Shown: piece after piece, positions 1-8,654 of the stretch
Numbering within the stretch: the first letter of the stretch is position 1
Layout of the letters: the number at the start of each line of letters is the position of its first letter
DNA from: an uncultured Erysipelotrichaceae bacterium
Lineage (GTDB): Bacteria; Bacillota_I; Bacilli_A; Erysipelotrichales; Erysipelotrichaceae
NCBI GenBank assembly: GCA_937900565.1
Contig: CALCFG010000008.1
Coordinates: forward strand, 1-20,014
DNA: 20,014 nt
Reading direction: 5' to 3'
Notes under the pieces: generated by a model
Told to the model about the DNA's origin: nothing
Seen by the model: the letters and a program-made list of their open reading frames with translations, nothing else
The model's database searches: none
Made by a program: the position numbers and the translations under genes

Positions 1-1
1 A

Positions 2-82
2 GAAAAAATTGGACAGTATTTCTCCAATCTTGACAACCTCATCACCCTTCATCAGTGTGAAAAGTGGTGGGGATTGTTGTAA
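2..82 (+). CDS. hsdS: HsdS, type I restriction specificity subunit, C-terminal end only (5' partial)
   Basis: The first 26 codons in this frame read EKIGQYFSNLDNLITLHQ plus a short tail, then TAA at 80-82. The 'IGxFFxxLDNxITLHQ' block is the conserved helix-end repeat found at the C-terminus and in the middle of type I specificity subunits, which recognise the DNA target and position HsdM and HsdR. The rest of the gene lies left of the window. The tail after LHQ is only eight residues (ending WWGLL) and lacks the usual KLxxLxxxKKxLLxKMF extension, so this hsdS end is either naturally short or a recombination product. Codons here (CTC, ATC, ACC, CTT, CAG) are more GC-rich than those of hsdR next door. 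The hsdR start lies 22 bases downstream, which fits one operon. Assignment is confident for so short a piece because the motif is distinctive. Confidence 0.8.
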   Translation, partial: EKIGQYFSNLDNLITLHQCEKWWGLL

Positions 83-104
83 ACTGTTGGTAGGGAGAAA
101 CTAT

Positions 105-3100
105 ATGGGATTTACGAGTGAAGCTGCGTTTGAGAAAGAGTTAATACGATTATTAAGGGCAAATGGATGGCAAAGTGAGAATGATAATTTAGGGTTTGAT
201 AGTGTTTTAAAGTATCCGAGTGAACAGGATTTAATTGATAACTGGGCCAAGATTTTATATGTGCATAATAATACCAATGATCGGCTTAATGACTGTCCGT
301 TAACACGGAGTGAAATGGAACAAATCTTAGAAAAAATAGATATGTTAAAGTCTCCATATAACATTAATGGATTAATTAATGGGGAATCGGTAAGTATTAA
401 ACGGGACAATGAAAATGATGCGTTACATTATCAAAAAGAAATATCGTTATCTATATTTAATCGTCGGGCGATTGGGGGCAGTAGTGTCATTTATCAAATT
501 GTGGAACAACCGATATTTAAACGTAAGAATAAACGTTTAAATGATCGTCGTGGGGATTTGATGTTGTTAATTGATGGGATGCCGTTATTTCATATTGAAT
601 TGAAAAGTTCAAATGTGAATATTTCTGAGGCAACGCATCAAATAGAAAAGTATTCTCATGAAGGACTATTTACCGGTATATTTGGGTTGATTCAGATTTT
701 TGTGGCAATGACGCCAGAAGAAACGGTATATTTTGCAAATCCTGGGCAAGGGAATCCTTTTAATCCTAAGTTTTATTTTCATTGGGAAGATTTTAATAAT
801 GAGATTATTAATTCGTACGATAAGATTGCCCGTTCGTTATTATCCATACCAACTGCGCATCAGTTAATTGGGTTATATACGATTGCGGATGCAGGTGATG
901 GGGTATTAAAAGTATTGCGAAGTTATCAATGTCATGCTGTCAATAAAATTGTGGACGTGATTGCGAAAAATAAATGGGATGAAGGCAATCAACGGGGTGG
1001 ATATATTTGGCATACGACGGGTTCGGGAAAAACAATGACGAGTTTTAAAGTAGCACAGTTAGTTGCTACGTCTAATAATGCAGATAAAGTTGTGTTTTTA
1101 ACGGATAGAATTGAACTTGGTAAGCAATCGTATGATGAATATAGCAATTTTGCTTTGGATAAAGAAAATGTGGTGAGTACGGATAATACGTATGCATTAA
1201 TTGCGAAGTTAAAGAGTAAAAGTATTGATGATACGTTAATTGTTACTTCGATTCATAAGATGAGTCGTGTTATTGAAGATGAATATGGGAATAATAGTGC
1301 AGATATTGAAATAATTAATCAGAAACGCATTGTTTTTATTGTTGACGAAGCACATCGTTCAACATTTGGGGATATGTTATATAACATTAAAACAACATTT
1401 CCGAATGGTTTATTCTTTGGCTTTACTGGAACACCTATTTATGATGAAAATGCCAAAAAAGATAGTACAACAAGTTCTGTTTTTGGTAGTGAGTTAGCAC
1501 GATATCCAATAGCAGATGGCATTCGGGATGAGAATGTATTACCGTTTGATCCATATATGGTATGTACATATAAGCCGAATGATTTACGTAAAGCTGTTGC
1601 ATTAGAGTATGTTAAAGCAAACAGTGAAGAAGAAGCACTCGCTGATCCAAATAAACGTAACCATTATTTGGAATTTTTAGATAATAAGAAATATCCAATG
1701 GCGGGATATAAAGATAGTTCGGGTAAATATCATAAAGGAATTGAAGATTATGTTCCGAATGCACAATACAATAATGATAATCATCGTAAAGCAGTAGTGC
1801 GTGATATTGTGGAAAACTGGAATACGATTAGTGACGGAAATGTATATCATGCGATTTTTGCAACTTCTTCCATTCCAGAAGCGATTGAATACTATCGTTT
1901 GCTGAAGAAAGAAATGCCAGCTTATGTCAATGTGGCTGCATTATTTGATCCAACAATTGATAATACTGGTGGAGTTACATTTAAGGAAAGTGCAATGATT
2001 GAATTGTTTGATGATTATGAATCGTTATTTCATATTTCTTTTAGTATTCCTACATTTGGTAAATATAAAGAAGATGTCCAACATCGTTTAGCCCATAAAG
2101 AAGCCTATAAATTTATTGGAAGTGAACCAGATAAACAATTGCATTTATTAATTGTGGTCGATCAATTGCTAACTGGATATGATTCCAAATGGGTCAATGC
2201 GTTGTATTTGGATAAAATGTTGCAATATGAAAATGTAATTCAATCGCTATCGCGAACAAATCGTGTATTAAATAATGAAAAACAATGCGGAGTAATTCGC
2301 TATTATCGACGCCCTTACACAATGAAGCGTAATATAGAGCAAGCTGTGGCATTGTATGCTGGGGACAAACCGGTTGATTTATTTGTGGATAAATTAGTCT
2401 CGAATATTCATAAAATTAATCATAGCTTTGTTGAAATCAAAGATTTATTTAAGCAAGAAGGGTTAAACGATTTTTCAACACTGCCCCAAGATAAGCATGT
2501 CGTATCTAAGTTTTCATCGCTATTTGTTAAGTTAAATCGGCAAGTCGATGCAGCAAAAATTCAAGGGCTAGATTGGTCAAAGAGTGAATATACTGTAACG
2601 GATGATTATGGTGATAGTGAAGAGTGCACGCTTGAATTAAGCAAAGAGAACTATATGTCATTATTACAACGTTATAAAGAAATACCACAGATGATCAATA
2701 ATGATAGTTGTGATGATATACCATTTGATATCGCAAACTATATATTAGCAATTGATACCCAACGTATTGATGATGAATATATTAATAGTCGGTTCCAAAA
2801 GTTTATTAAAAGCTTAGATTGTGGTGCAAGTGAACAAGAAGTTACTGAGCTGTTAGCTAACTTACACACTGCATTTGCGATGTTAAGCAAAGAAAACCAA
2901 AAAGTAGCCGAATTAATCATTCATGATATTGAATCAGGAGATTTTAATATCGTCGAAGGTAAAACGTTTAAAGAATACATCAACGATTATAAAGAACATT
3001 TAAGTAATGACCGCATACATCAATTTTCAACCAATTTCGGCGTTGATGAACAACAATTGCGCGACATTATGGCCCTAAAACCGACTGAAGGTAATCTTAA

Positions 3101-3263
3101 TGAATTCGGTCGTTTTGATAATCTTAAATATTCAGTGAATAAAGATACTGCTAAACGATATCTAGAAGCGAAAGAAGGATGTGTCTATCGGGTATCTCGC
3201 GTAAACCGCGAGGTTGATGCGACATTGAAAAAGTTTATATTCTCTAATGGAGAAAACGAGTAA
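105..3263 (+). CDS. hsdR: Type I restriction enzyme R subunit (HsdR), motor and nuclease
   Basis: A protein of 1052 aa from ATG 105, the usual HsdR length. The start is chosen because AGGGAG at 92-97 lies seven bases upstream and the protein then begins MGFTSEAAFE; a TTG at 9 in the same frame would add 32 residues that overlap hsdS and has no ribosome site. The N-terminal PD-(D/E)xK nuclease shows D151 (RGDLML) and E165-L-K167. The SF2 translocase domain follows: Walker A HTTGSGKT near 303-310, the DEAH box VDEAH near 413-417, TGTP near 441-444, and a C-terminal helicase lobe with SLSRTNR. With HsdM and HsdS it would translocate DNA and cleave unmethylated targets; hsdM is not in the window. 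The gene appears intact, and a terminator follows immediately. Confidence 0.95.
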   Translation: MGFTSEAAFEKELIRLLRANGWQSENDNLGFDSVLKYPSEQDLIDNWAKILYVHNNTNDRLNDCPLTRSEMEQILEKIDMLKSPYNINGLINGESVSIKRDNENDALHYQKEISLSIFNRRAIGGSSVIYQIVEQPIFKRKNKRLNDRRGDLMLLIDGMPLFHIELKSSNVNISEATHQIEKYSHEGLFTGIFGLIQIFVAMTPEETVYFANPGQGNPFNPKFYFHWEDFNNEIINSYDKIARSLLSIPTAHQLIGLYTIADAGDGVLKVLRSYQCHAVNKIVDVIAKNKWDEGNQRGGYIWHTTGSGKTMTSFKVAQLVATSNNADKVVFLTDRIELGKQSYDEYSNFALDKENVVSTDNTYALIAKLKSKSIDDTLIVTSIHKMSRVIEDEYGNNSADIEIINQKRIVFIVDEAHRSTFGDMLYNIKTTFPNGLFFGFTGTPIYDENAKKDSTTSSVFGSELARYPIADGIRDENVLPFDPYMVCTYKPNDLRKAVALEYVKANSEEEALADPNKRNHYLEFLDNKKYPMAGYKDSSGKYHKGIEDYVPNAQYNNDNHRKAVVRDIVENWNTISDGNVYHAIFATSSIPEAIEYYRLLKKEMPAYVNVAALFDPTIDNTGGVTFKESAMIELFDDYESLFHISFSIPTFGKYKEDVQHRLAHKEAYKFIGSEPDKQLHLLIVVDQLLTGYDSKWVNALYLDKMLQYENVIQSLSRTNRVLNNEKQCGVIRYYRRPYTMKRNIEQAVALYAGDKPVDLFVDKLVSNIHKINHSFVEIKDLFKQEGLNDFSTLPQDKHVVSKFSSLFVKLNRQVDAAKIQGLDWSKSEYTVTDDYGDSEECTLELSKENYMSLLQRYKEIPQMINNDSCDDIPFDIANYILAIDTQRIDDEYINSRFQKFIKSLDCGASEQEVTELLANLHTAFAMLSKENQKVAELIIHDIESGDFNIVEGKTFKEYINDYKEHLSNDRIHQFSTNFGVDEQQLRDIMALKPTEGNLNEFGRFDNLKYSVNKDTAKRYLEAKEGCVYRVSRVNREVDATLKKFIFSNGENE

Positions 3264-3270
3264 TGAACTA

Positions 3271-3296
3271 AAGTCAGGTTTTAACCTGGCTTTTTT
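3271..3296 (+). terminator. Rho-independent terminator after hsdR
   Basis: AAGTCAGGT and ACCTGGCTT form a nine-pair stem (one G-T pair) around a TTTA loop, followed by TTTTTT. It starts eight bases after the hsdR stop and lies before the recombinase ribosome site GGAGG (3301-3305), so it separates the recombinase from hsdR or attenuates read-through into it. Confidence 0.8.
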
Positions 3297-3309
3297 ATAA
3301 GGAGGCTTT

Positions 3310-4233
3310 ATGTCAGAACGGAAAAATCAATTATTTTATGAATACTATATGGAATGGATCAAAGTGTATAAAGAAGGTGCAATTCGCGATGTAACATTGA
3401 AAAAATATTATTTGACGCAACAATGGGTGAAAAAGTTATTACCAAATACAGCGGTTGGTGAATTATCGCGTATTGTATATCAACAATTGCTCAATGATTA
3501 TGCCAAAGAACATGAACGACAAACAACAATGGATTTCCATCATCAATTAAAAGGGACAATTTTGGATGCAGTCGATGAAGGTTTGATTGCCCACGATCCA
3601 ACACGGAAGGCAATTATCAAAGGGAAGCCAAGTTTAAATAAGCATAAAAAGTATTTAAATCAATTTGAGTTGCATCGATTGCTGGATAGTTTTGAATTAA
3701 CCAAAGACGTATCGTATGAATGGATGTTATTGTTAATTGCGAAAACAGGATTACGGTTTTCTGAAGCATTAGCATTAACTCCAAATGATTTTGATTTTGA
3801 ACATCAATTGATTAATGTAAATAAAACATGGGATTATAAAAGTAAAAGTGGTTTCGCCGATACTAAAAATAAATCTAGTGTACGCAAAGTGCCTATTGAT
3901 TGGCAAACTGTCATTCGCTTTGCTGAATTAACCAAAGATTTAGCGAAAGATAAACCGATTTTTGTAACGAAAGATGTGTATAATTCTACTGCAAATGATA
4001 TGTTGAAACGTTATTGTAAGAAGGTAAATGTACCAGTTATTACAGTACATGGCTTACGTCATACACACGCATCCATACTTCTTTTTGCGGGCGTATCGAT
4101 TGCATCGGTTGCCCGTAGGTTAGGTCATTCGAGTATTAATACAACGCAAAAGACGTATTTACATATTATTCAAGAATTAGAAAATAAAGATATTGATGTG
4201 ATTATGCGGACTTTATCGAGCTTGAGCAGTTAA
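3310..4233 (+). CDS. Tyrosine recombinase/integrase beside the type I R-M genes
   Basis: A 307-aa phage-integrase-family recombinase. An N-terminal SAM-like core-binding domain (about 5-100) is followed by the catalytic domain with Arg149 (TGLRFSE), a lysine in the 185-192 beta-hairpin region, His247-x-x-Arg250 (HGLRHTH), His273 (LGHSS) and the nucleophile Tyr283 (KTYLH). All catalytic positions are present, so it should be active. The start has GGAGG five bases upstream. Family members next to hsdS genes (for example CreX/PsrA-type) invert or exchange hsdS target-recognition segments, and the neighbouring hsdS end and hsdR make that role likely. A prophage or island integrase is the alternative, but no tRNA, attachment-site repeat or other phage gene is visible. 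The only hsdS sequence seen here is the fragment at the left edge, so partner fragments would have to lie further left. Confidence 0.9.
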   Translation: MSERKNQLFYEYYMEWIKVYKEGAIRDVTLKKYYLTQQWVKKLLPNTAVGELSRIVYQQLLNDYAKEHERQTTMDFHHQLKGTILDAVDEGLIAHDPTRKAIIKGKPSLNKHKKYLNQFELHRLLDSFELTKDVSYEWMLLLIAKTGLRFSEALALTPNDFDFEHQLINVNKTWDYKSKSGFADTKNKSSVRKVPIDWQTVIRFAELTKDLAKDKPIFVTKDVYNSTANDMLKRYCKKVNVPVITVHGLRHTHASILLFAGVSIASVARRLGHSSINTTQKTYLHIIQELENKDIDVIMRTLSSLSS

Positions 4234-4240
4234 ATATTAA

Positions 4241-4279
4241 AAATCAAATCAGTATATTAATACTAATTTGGATTTTTTT
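4241..4279. terminator. Terminator after the recombinase, possibly bidirectional
   Basis: AAATCAAATCAGTAT pairs with ATACTAATTTGGATTT (one bulge, one G-T pair) and is followed by a run of seven T on the plus strand. An A-rich stretch on the other side gives a weaker T tract for minus-strand transcripts from the broken ATPase. Confidence 0.65.
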
Positions 4280-4915
4280 GATAGCTAAGCTTATAAATAA
4301 TAACTGTCGAAATAAGTCATTCATTGTTACAATATGTAAAAAAGCACTACTATATTCATTCTTGATTAAATCAAATGTTGTAATTAATTTACTATGAATA
4401 TCCATATTTTTTGATACGTTATTAGCTAACAGTGATTGTCGTGTGAGTAGGTTGAAATAATAGTCTTTATTAACTTTTAAAGGTCCGCTGTAATATTTGA
4501 TTTCACACATGTTGATGACATTGTCTTCAAGTTGATTAAAAAACCAGATTTTAGAGTATCTAACTACGGAAGTTTGTTTAAAAAACAAGTTGTCTGTTAC
4601 TATCATGGATTACGTCAAGAAACCTTTCCAGTAAAACAAAGGCATCTAACCAGTTGGTTGAAATCTCATGTTTTTCCACCCGGTACGAAATAAAGAATTA
4701 GAAAAATTTTTAACTGTAGCTTTAAATGACCGGTTAATTTAAGCCTTGCTGGGGAGAGACCAGCACGTCTAAAAGTAATTCTACCTCTAAAGGTTTCATC
4801 AATTAAATGAGTTTTACTCACTCTCGCCGACCATAGATAGTCATTAACTCAGCTTTGTCGTTATTGTAAAGTCGATTTAAATGAAGGATTTCATGCTTGT
4901 GCACCAGATTTGCTC
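4244..4915 (-). pseudogene. Decayed AAA+ ATPase (ATPase_2 + DUF234/PD-(D/E)xK type)
   Basis: Reading the minus strand, fragments in shifting frames spell the conserved parts of this family in the right order. Near 4900-4840 is HEILHLNRLYNNDKAELMTI, then IYGRR and a damaged Walker A (the expected GRRRVGKT has lost bases, and its last Gly reads as Ser) followed by HLIDETF. Near 4800-4760 is RGRITFRRAGLSP. Near 4650-4610 is WLDAFVLLERFLDVIHD, then RQLVF. The text then jumps to the family C-terminus, INMCEIKYY near 4515 and LITTFDLIKNEYS to VTMNDLF near 4390-4310. At least two frameshifts and a large internal deletion remove the Walker B and sensor region: under 700 bases remain of a gene normally about 1.4 kb. 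Intact members occur as accessory ATPase-nuclease fusions in bacteria and archaea, of uncertain function. The rest of the 4234-5103 gap holds only terminators and a promoter. Confidence 0.75.
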
Positions 4916-5051
4916 TTTAGGTTTTTATAAATTGCTTCAAATCAAACGATCGAATCTATCATTGCAAATAAGTATAAATTTGGTTTAGAGATATGGTGTT
5001 TTTTTCTATAATATAGCCAATTAAATCTATTCGACCATATTTTCGCATAAA

Positions 5052-5080
5052 TAGTCAGAATGGTACATTTCGTGTACAAT
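5052..5080 (+). promoter_or_regulatory. Probable sigma-A promoter of the glycosyltransferase pair
   Basis: TAGTCA (5052-5057), a 17-base spacer and TACAAT (5075-5080) lie 23 bases before the start codon. The ribosome site GAGGTG is at 5093-5098. The -35 is weak (four of six matches), the -10 good (five of six). Confidence 0.5.
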
Positions 5081-5103
5081 AAAAAGGATTATGAGGTGCT
5101 TAA

Positions 5104-6036
5104 ATGAAAGAAATAGCGGTTTTGATTCCTTGTTATAATGAAGCATTAACAGTCGGTAAAGTTGTGGATGATTTTAAAAAAGAATTACCACAAGCCAAAA
5201 TATATGTTTATGATAACAATTCTAAAGATGATACTTATGTTATAGCAAAACAACATGGAGCTATTGTCCGATATGAACCAAATCAAGGTAAGGGGAATGT
5301 TGTGCGCAGTATGTTTCGTGAAATTGAGGCTGATTATTATGTATTAGTGGATGGTGATGATACTTATCCAGCAGAAGATGTACATGCCATGCTTGAAGAA
5401 ATGGTTAAATACAATGCAGATATGATTGTCGGAGATCGATTAAGCAATGGTACATACGGGAGCGAGAATAAGCGTAACTTTCACGGGTTTGGTAATAACT
5501 TGGTGAGAAGCTTAATTAATCGTTTATTTAAAGGAAATGTTACCGATATTATGACGGGGTATCGTATTTTTAGTAAACGATTTGTTAAGGTGTTTCCTTT
5601 AATGAGTAATGGATTTGAAATTGAAACCGAAATGACAATATTTGCTTTAGCAAATAAATGTAAAATACGCAGTGTGGATATTACATACAGAGATCGTCCG
5701 GAAGGGTCTTTCTCGAAATTAAATACATTCTCGGACGGATTCAAAGTGTTGTTAACGATATTCAATTTATTAAAAGCTTACAAACCATTATTATTTTTTA
5801 GCTTAGTTGGCTTAGCTTTTGTAGTATTTGGTGTAATTGTAGGAATCCCTGTAATTGTTGAATTTAATTTAACACATTTTGTATCGAAATTACCGAGTGC
5901 TGTATTGGCTGCATCGTTAATGATTATAGCTGTTTTGCTTGTAGTGACAGGATTGATATTGGATTATTGCAAAAATATGAATCAAAATATTATTCAAATT
6001 CATTTAAATAAATATCCATTGGAAGGTGAACGATAG
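5104..6036 (+). CDS. Membrane-anchored family 2 glycosyltransferase (GtrB/CsbB/DPM1-like)
   Basis: A 310-aa GT-A enzyme likely to transfer a sugar from a nucleotide donor to a polyprenyl phosphate on the cytoplasmic face. The N-terminal domain starts IPCYNEALTVGKVV (8-21), with D37 in YDNNSKDDT. The metal-binding DxD lies in VDGDDTYP (D83, D85), followed by MIVGDR (108-112) and MTGYRIFSKRF (150-160), all typical of the DPM1/GtrB branch. Two hydrophobic helices, about 229-252 and 266-288, anchor the C-terminus. Its stop shares a base with the GTG start of the next gene, so the two are translationally coupled. In the CsbB-YfhO type of system such an enzyme charges the lipid and a GT-C-like partner transfers the sugar outside the membrane; that analogy is inferred. 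The sugar and target polymer cannot be told from sequence. Confidence 0.9.
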   Translation: MKEIAVLIPCYNEALTVGKVVDDFKKELPQAKIYVYDNNSKDDTYVIAKQHGAIVRYEPNQGKGNVVRSMFREIEADYYVLVDGDDTYPAEDVHAMLEEMVKYNADMIVGDRLSNGTYGSENKRNFHGFGNNLVRSLINRLFKGNVTDIMTGYRIFSKRFVKVFPLMSNGFEIETEMTIFALANKCKIRSVDITYRDRPEGSFSKLNTFSDGFKVLLTIFNLLKAYKPLLFFSLVGLAFVVFGVIVGIPVIVEFNLTHFVSKLPSAVLAASLMIIAVLLVVTGLILDYCKNMNQNIIQIHLNKYPLEGER

Positions 6037-8111
6037 TGGTATTTTTATTAGCAGCCATACTCTTTTTGTATGCCATTAGTTTTGGTTTAGGGCAATTTGT
6101 TACCGAAAAGTTTGGTATACACGAACTAAAGTTTAAAAGCCCAATTGGATTTATTGCATTGTTGGCATTATGCCAATTGTGCTTTTTCCCTATCCAATTA
6201 TTTAATGGACCATTTATTTTAGTTGCATTAATTGCAATGTTTTGGATAGCGGTATCGTTAGGATTAACGATTAAGTATCGCAATGCTTGGGTCCAACAAT
6301 TCAAAAATAAACGATTATTTGTCATCGGATTAAACGGTCTGTTATTTTTAGGGCTGTTCTATTTTTGCTTTATTGATATTGAATTTTCCGATTCAATTAT
6401 GTATTTAAACTATGTATCACAAAATATTGATAATCCTTCCTTGAATATGTTCCATTTGTATACTGGTTTAATTGGATCAGAATGGGATACAATTTATTTG
6501 TATCAAGGGTATTATCATTTTATTGGGGCGTTAATTTATTGGTTAAATATCCCGTTTTACTTATTTAATGCTACTCGTACTGTTGAAACATTGCCGGCCA
6601 TTGTATGGGGAATGGGTTTACTATATCAGTTGGTCAGTAGTGGATTTATTTGTGATATGGTAGATGACTTAAAGATAGATAATAAGTTATTAAAACTGTC
6701 CATATTAATATTCTCGCTCTTCTATACCAATTATTATTATTGGAAATTAAGTTTTGCTTTTTACGGTAATACATGGCGTAGTTTACTTATTTGGGTGGTG
6801 CTATGGATGCTTGTTAAATATAAACAAAGTTACTTGGATAAAAAATACGTTCCAATAATTCAAATTTGTTTAATGGCTGGGTTAGCAAGTAGTTCATCGT
6901 TTTTCTTTATTTCATTTGAGTTACTTTTTGGTTTCTTTGTTTACTTATTATTTGTTAAAGAAAAACGAAGTGTTTTTTTAATGGCTGATCTAGTATTTCC
7001 AATTGTTATTTATGCGGCCATTATATTAAGTAAAGATAACTTAGTTGTAGGAATAGCTGCTGCAGTTGCGGCAATTATTTATTATGCAATACGTAATTTA
7101 CCAAAGGTGAATGCGTGCATTGAATCCGTTACAGTACTTATTTCACATTATAGTGTGGCGATATTTATTGTAGGTTTGCCGCTTATCTTGATTGGATTAA
7201 GTTTGTTGATTAAAACTAAGAATCCGGATTATATTTATGATTTTACGTATTGGATGCAAGATCATCAACGCTACGATATGGTTAAAGATTATCGCTTTAT
7301 GTATGGGAATTGGATTGACAATGTATTAACGGCAATTCGTTACCTTGGTATTGTTTTGTTGATAATACGATATCGTAAACAAGCATCGTGGTTATTGATT
7401 AGTATTTATGTTACGTTTGTTATCTTTATTAATCCATTTTCGACAGAAGCAATTTCTCGCTTTTTAACAGGGAATGTATTCTATCGTGCTGTAGAAATAG
7501 TGTTTAATCCATACACTGAAGCAATCTTTATTTTAGTTATTGTGGATACATTAAAACAAAAATGGGTTTCGCCAGTAATGAGTGTTGGGTTATTAACCTT
7601 TACTGCCATAGGTCACGTTGCGTCCTTTATGAATAGTGATAAGGGGTTATATCATTTTTACATTAATGGTGGAAAAGAAGTGAATCCAATCTTTAAAATC
7701 AATAATGATGAATTGGATGCGATTTATAAATTTCGATATATATTAGATGAAAATGGCCGTACTAAACAGGATGGTAGTCAAGTTAGAGTGATTAGTCAAG
7801 TAAATGGATTACGTGTATTTGAACCGTCGTTGTATCAATTATTTACACCGCGGGATTATTTTTATCCGCATACACGGCTCGATAATACCTTCTATTTAAT
7901 GGCGAGTAATCACTATGACTGGATTGATTATCCAGGGGATCTCGATTATTCAACGAGTTGTGATTATTTATATGAATATGGTGTGGATTATTTGTTAATT
8001 AAATATGAACCGTATTATGCAAATTATCAATTTGACGATGCAACCAATGCCTGTGCCATTACATTAGTAAGCAATGATACTTATAAAATAAAACAAGTAG
8101 TACGTGATTAG
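6036..8111 (+). CDS. Large polytopic membrane protein, GT-C-like (possibly DUF6077-type)
   Basis: A 691-aa protein with roughly a dozen or more hydrophobic helices up to about residue 535, then a soluble tail of about 150 residues rich in Tyr and Asp. It starts with GTG at 6036 inside the stop of the glycosyltransferase (TAGTG), with GGAAGGTG at 6021-6028 as ribosome site. The first long outside loop carries FIDIEFSDS (D114 and D119), the place where GT-C glycosyltransferases keep their acidic catalytic residues. I do not recognise the family with certainty; the size, topology and coupling to a GtrB/CsbB-like enzyme suggest it transfers lipid-linked sugar to a cell-wall or lipoteichoic polymer. 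A polymerase or sugar-transport role is not excluded. The terminator hairpin 8091-8123 overlaps its last codons. Confidence 0.75.
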   Translation: MVFLLAAILFLYAISFGLGQFVTEKFGIHELKFKSPIGFIALLALCQLCFFPIQLFNGPFILVALIAMFWIAVSLGLTIKYRNAWVQQFKNKRLFVIGLNGLLFLGLFYFCFIDIEFSDSIMYLNYVSQNIDNPSLNMFHLYTGLIGSEWDTIYLYQGYYHFIGALIYWLNIPFYLFNATRTVETLPAIVWGMGLLYQLVSSGFICDMVDDLKIDNKLLKLSILIFSLFYTNYYYWKLSFAFYGNTWRSLLIWVVLWMLVKYKQSYLDKKYVPIIQICLMAGLASSSSFFFISFELLFGFFVYLLFVKEKRSVFLMADLVFPIVIYAAIILSKDNLVVGIAAAVAAIIYYAIRNLPKVNACIESVTVLISHYSVAIFIVGLPLILIGLSLLIKTKNPDYIYDFTYWMQDHQRYDMVKDYRFMYGNWIDNVLTAIRYLGIVLLIIRYRKQASWLLISIYVTFVIFINPFSTEAISRFLTGNVFYRAVEIVFNPYTEAIFILVIVDTLKQKWVSPVMSVGLLTFTAIGHVASFMNSDKGLYHFYINGGKEVNPIFKINNDELDAIYKFRYILDENGRTKQDGSQVRVISQVNGLRVFEPSLYQLFTPRDYFYPHTRLDNTFYLMASNHYDWIDYPGDLDYSTSCDYLYEYGVDYLLIKYEPYYANYQFDDATNACAITLVSNDTYKIKQVVRD

Positions 8112-8123
8112 TACTACTTGTTT
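8091..8123. terminator. Convergent terminator hairpin between the membrane protein gene and ridA
   Basis: AAACAAGTAGTAC and GTACTACTTGTTT form a perfect 13-pair stem with a seven-base loop. The stem covers the end of the plus-strand gene, whose stop is in the loop and second arm. For minus-strand transcripts the hairpin is followed by TTTATTTTAT, a good U tract; for the plus strand only TTT follows. It mainly ends ridA and may also end the glycosylation operon. Confidence 0.75.
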
Positions 8124-8128
8124 CAAAC

Positions 8129-8503
8129 TTAAGCAACTTTAGCAATAAGTTCAATTTCGACCAATACTTGTTTAGGTAATTCCTTAACGGCAACGCAAGA
8201 ACGTGCAGGATTACCGGTAAAATAAGTAGCATAAACTTCATTAAACGATGCGAAGTTGTTCATATCTGATAAGAAACAGGTTGTCTTGATAACATCAGTT
8301 GGTTTACAACCAGCTTCTTGTAAGATTGCATCGATATTTTTAATCACTTGGGATGTTTGTTCTTGGATGCCACCTTCAACGATATTTCCGTTTACTGGAT
8401 CTAATGGTAATGTTCCTGAAGTGTATAAGATTCCATTAACAACATAAGCTTGACTATAAGGTCCAATTGCAGCGGGTGCTTTATCTGAATTAATACGTTT
8501 CAT
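8129..8503 (-). CDS. ridA: RidA family reactive enamine/imine deaminase
   Basis: A 124-aa Rid/YER057c/UK114 protein, full length for the family. It hydrolyses 2-aminoacrylate-type enamines/imines released by PLP enzymes, protecting those enzymes, and acts in the cytosol as a trimer. Seen in the protein: KAPAAIGPYSQ near the N-terminus, LYTSGTLPLDP, the substrate carboxylate-binding Arg in GNPARSCVAV and the family C-terminus LVEIELIAKVA with its conserved Glu. The start at 8503 is preferred over an in-frame ATG at 8521: AAGGGA lies nine bases upstream of 8503, the protein then begins MKRINSDKAP as in homologues, and the likely transcript starts near 8526, leaving almost no leader for the longer form. 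Single-gene unit, divergent from rplJ. Confidence 0.93.
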   Translation of the reverse strand: MKRINSDKAPAAIGPYSQAYVVNGILYTSGTLPLDPVNGNIVEGGIQEQTSQVIKNIDAILQEAGCKPTDVIKTTCFLSDMNNFASFNEVYATYFTGNPARSCVAVKELPKQVLVEIELIAKVA

Positions 8504-8532
8504 TAAATTATTTCCCTTCATTATTCTTTGTC

Positions 8533-8561
8533 ATCATAACAAAGTAGCAGTATTAATTCAA
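8533..8561 (-). promoter_or_regulatory. Probable ridA promoter
   Basis: On the minus strand TTGAAT (8561-8556), 17 bases, then TATGAT (8538-8533). Transcription would begin near 8526, giving a leader of about 23 bases that contains the AAGGGA ribosome site. Confidence 0.6.
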
Positions 8562-8624
8562 ATCCTAAAGCATATTAAACGTTCGAAAAGTGCGAATTTA
8601 TCGTTCTTTTTGATAATTTAGGTA

Positions 8625-8653
8625 TTGACGAAGCATTGTTGCTTGTTTATACT
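8625..8653 (+). promoter_or_regulatory. Strong sigma-A promoter of rplJL
   Basis: TTGACG (8625-8630), a 17-base spacer and TATACT (8648-8653): five of six matches in each box. The predicted start near 8660 gives a leader of about 155 bases before rplJ. Confidence 0.8.
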
Positions 8654-8654
8654 A

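Noticed and set aside
9..104. An N-terminal extension of HsdR from a TTG at position 9
   Set aside because: It overlaps the end of hsdS, has no ribosome site, and is unlike the family; ATG 105 has a good site and a normal N-terminus.
3310..4233. The recombinase as a prophage integrase
   Set aside because: No phage genes, tRNA or attachment repeats are seen; the setting is type I R-M. It cannot be fully excluded.
4244..4606. A 120-codon minus-strand reading frame as a real small gene
   Set aside because: Its sequence is the C-terminal part of a much larger ATPase family, with the rest in other frames upstream; it is a pseudogene remnant.
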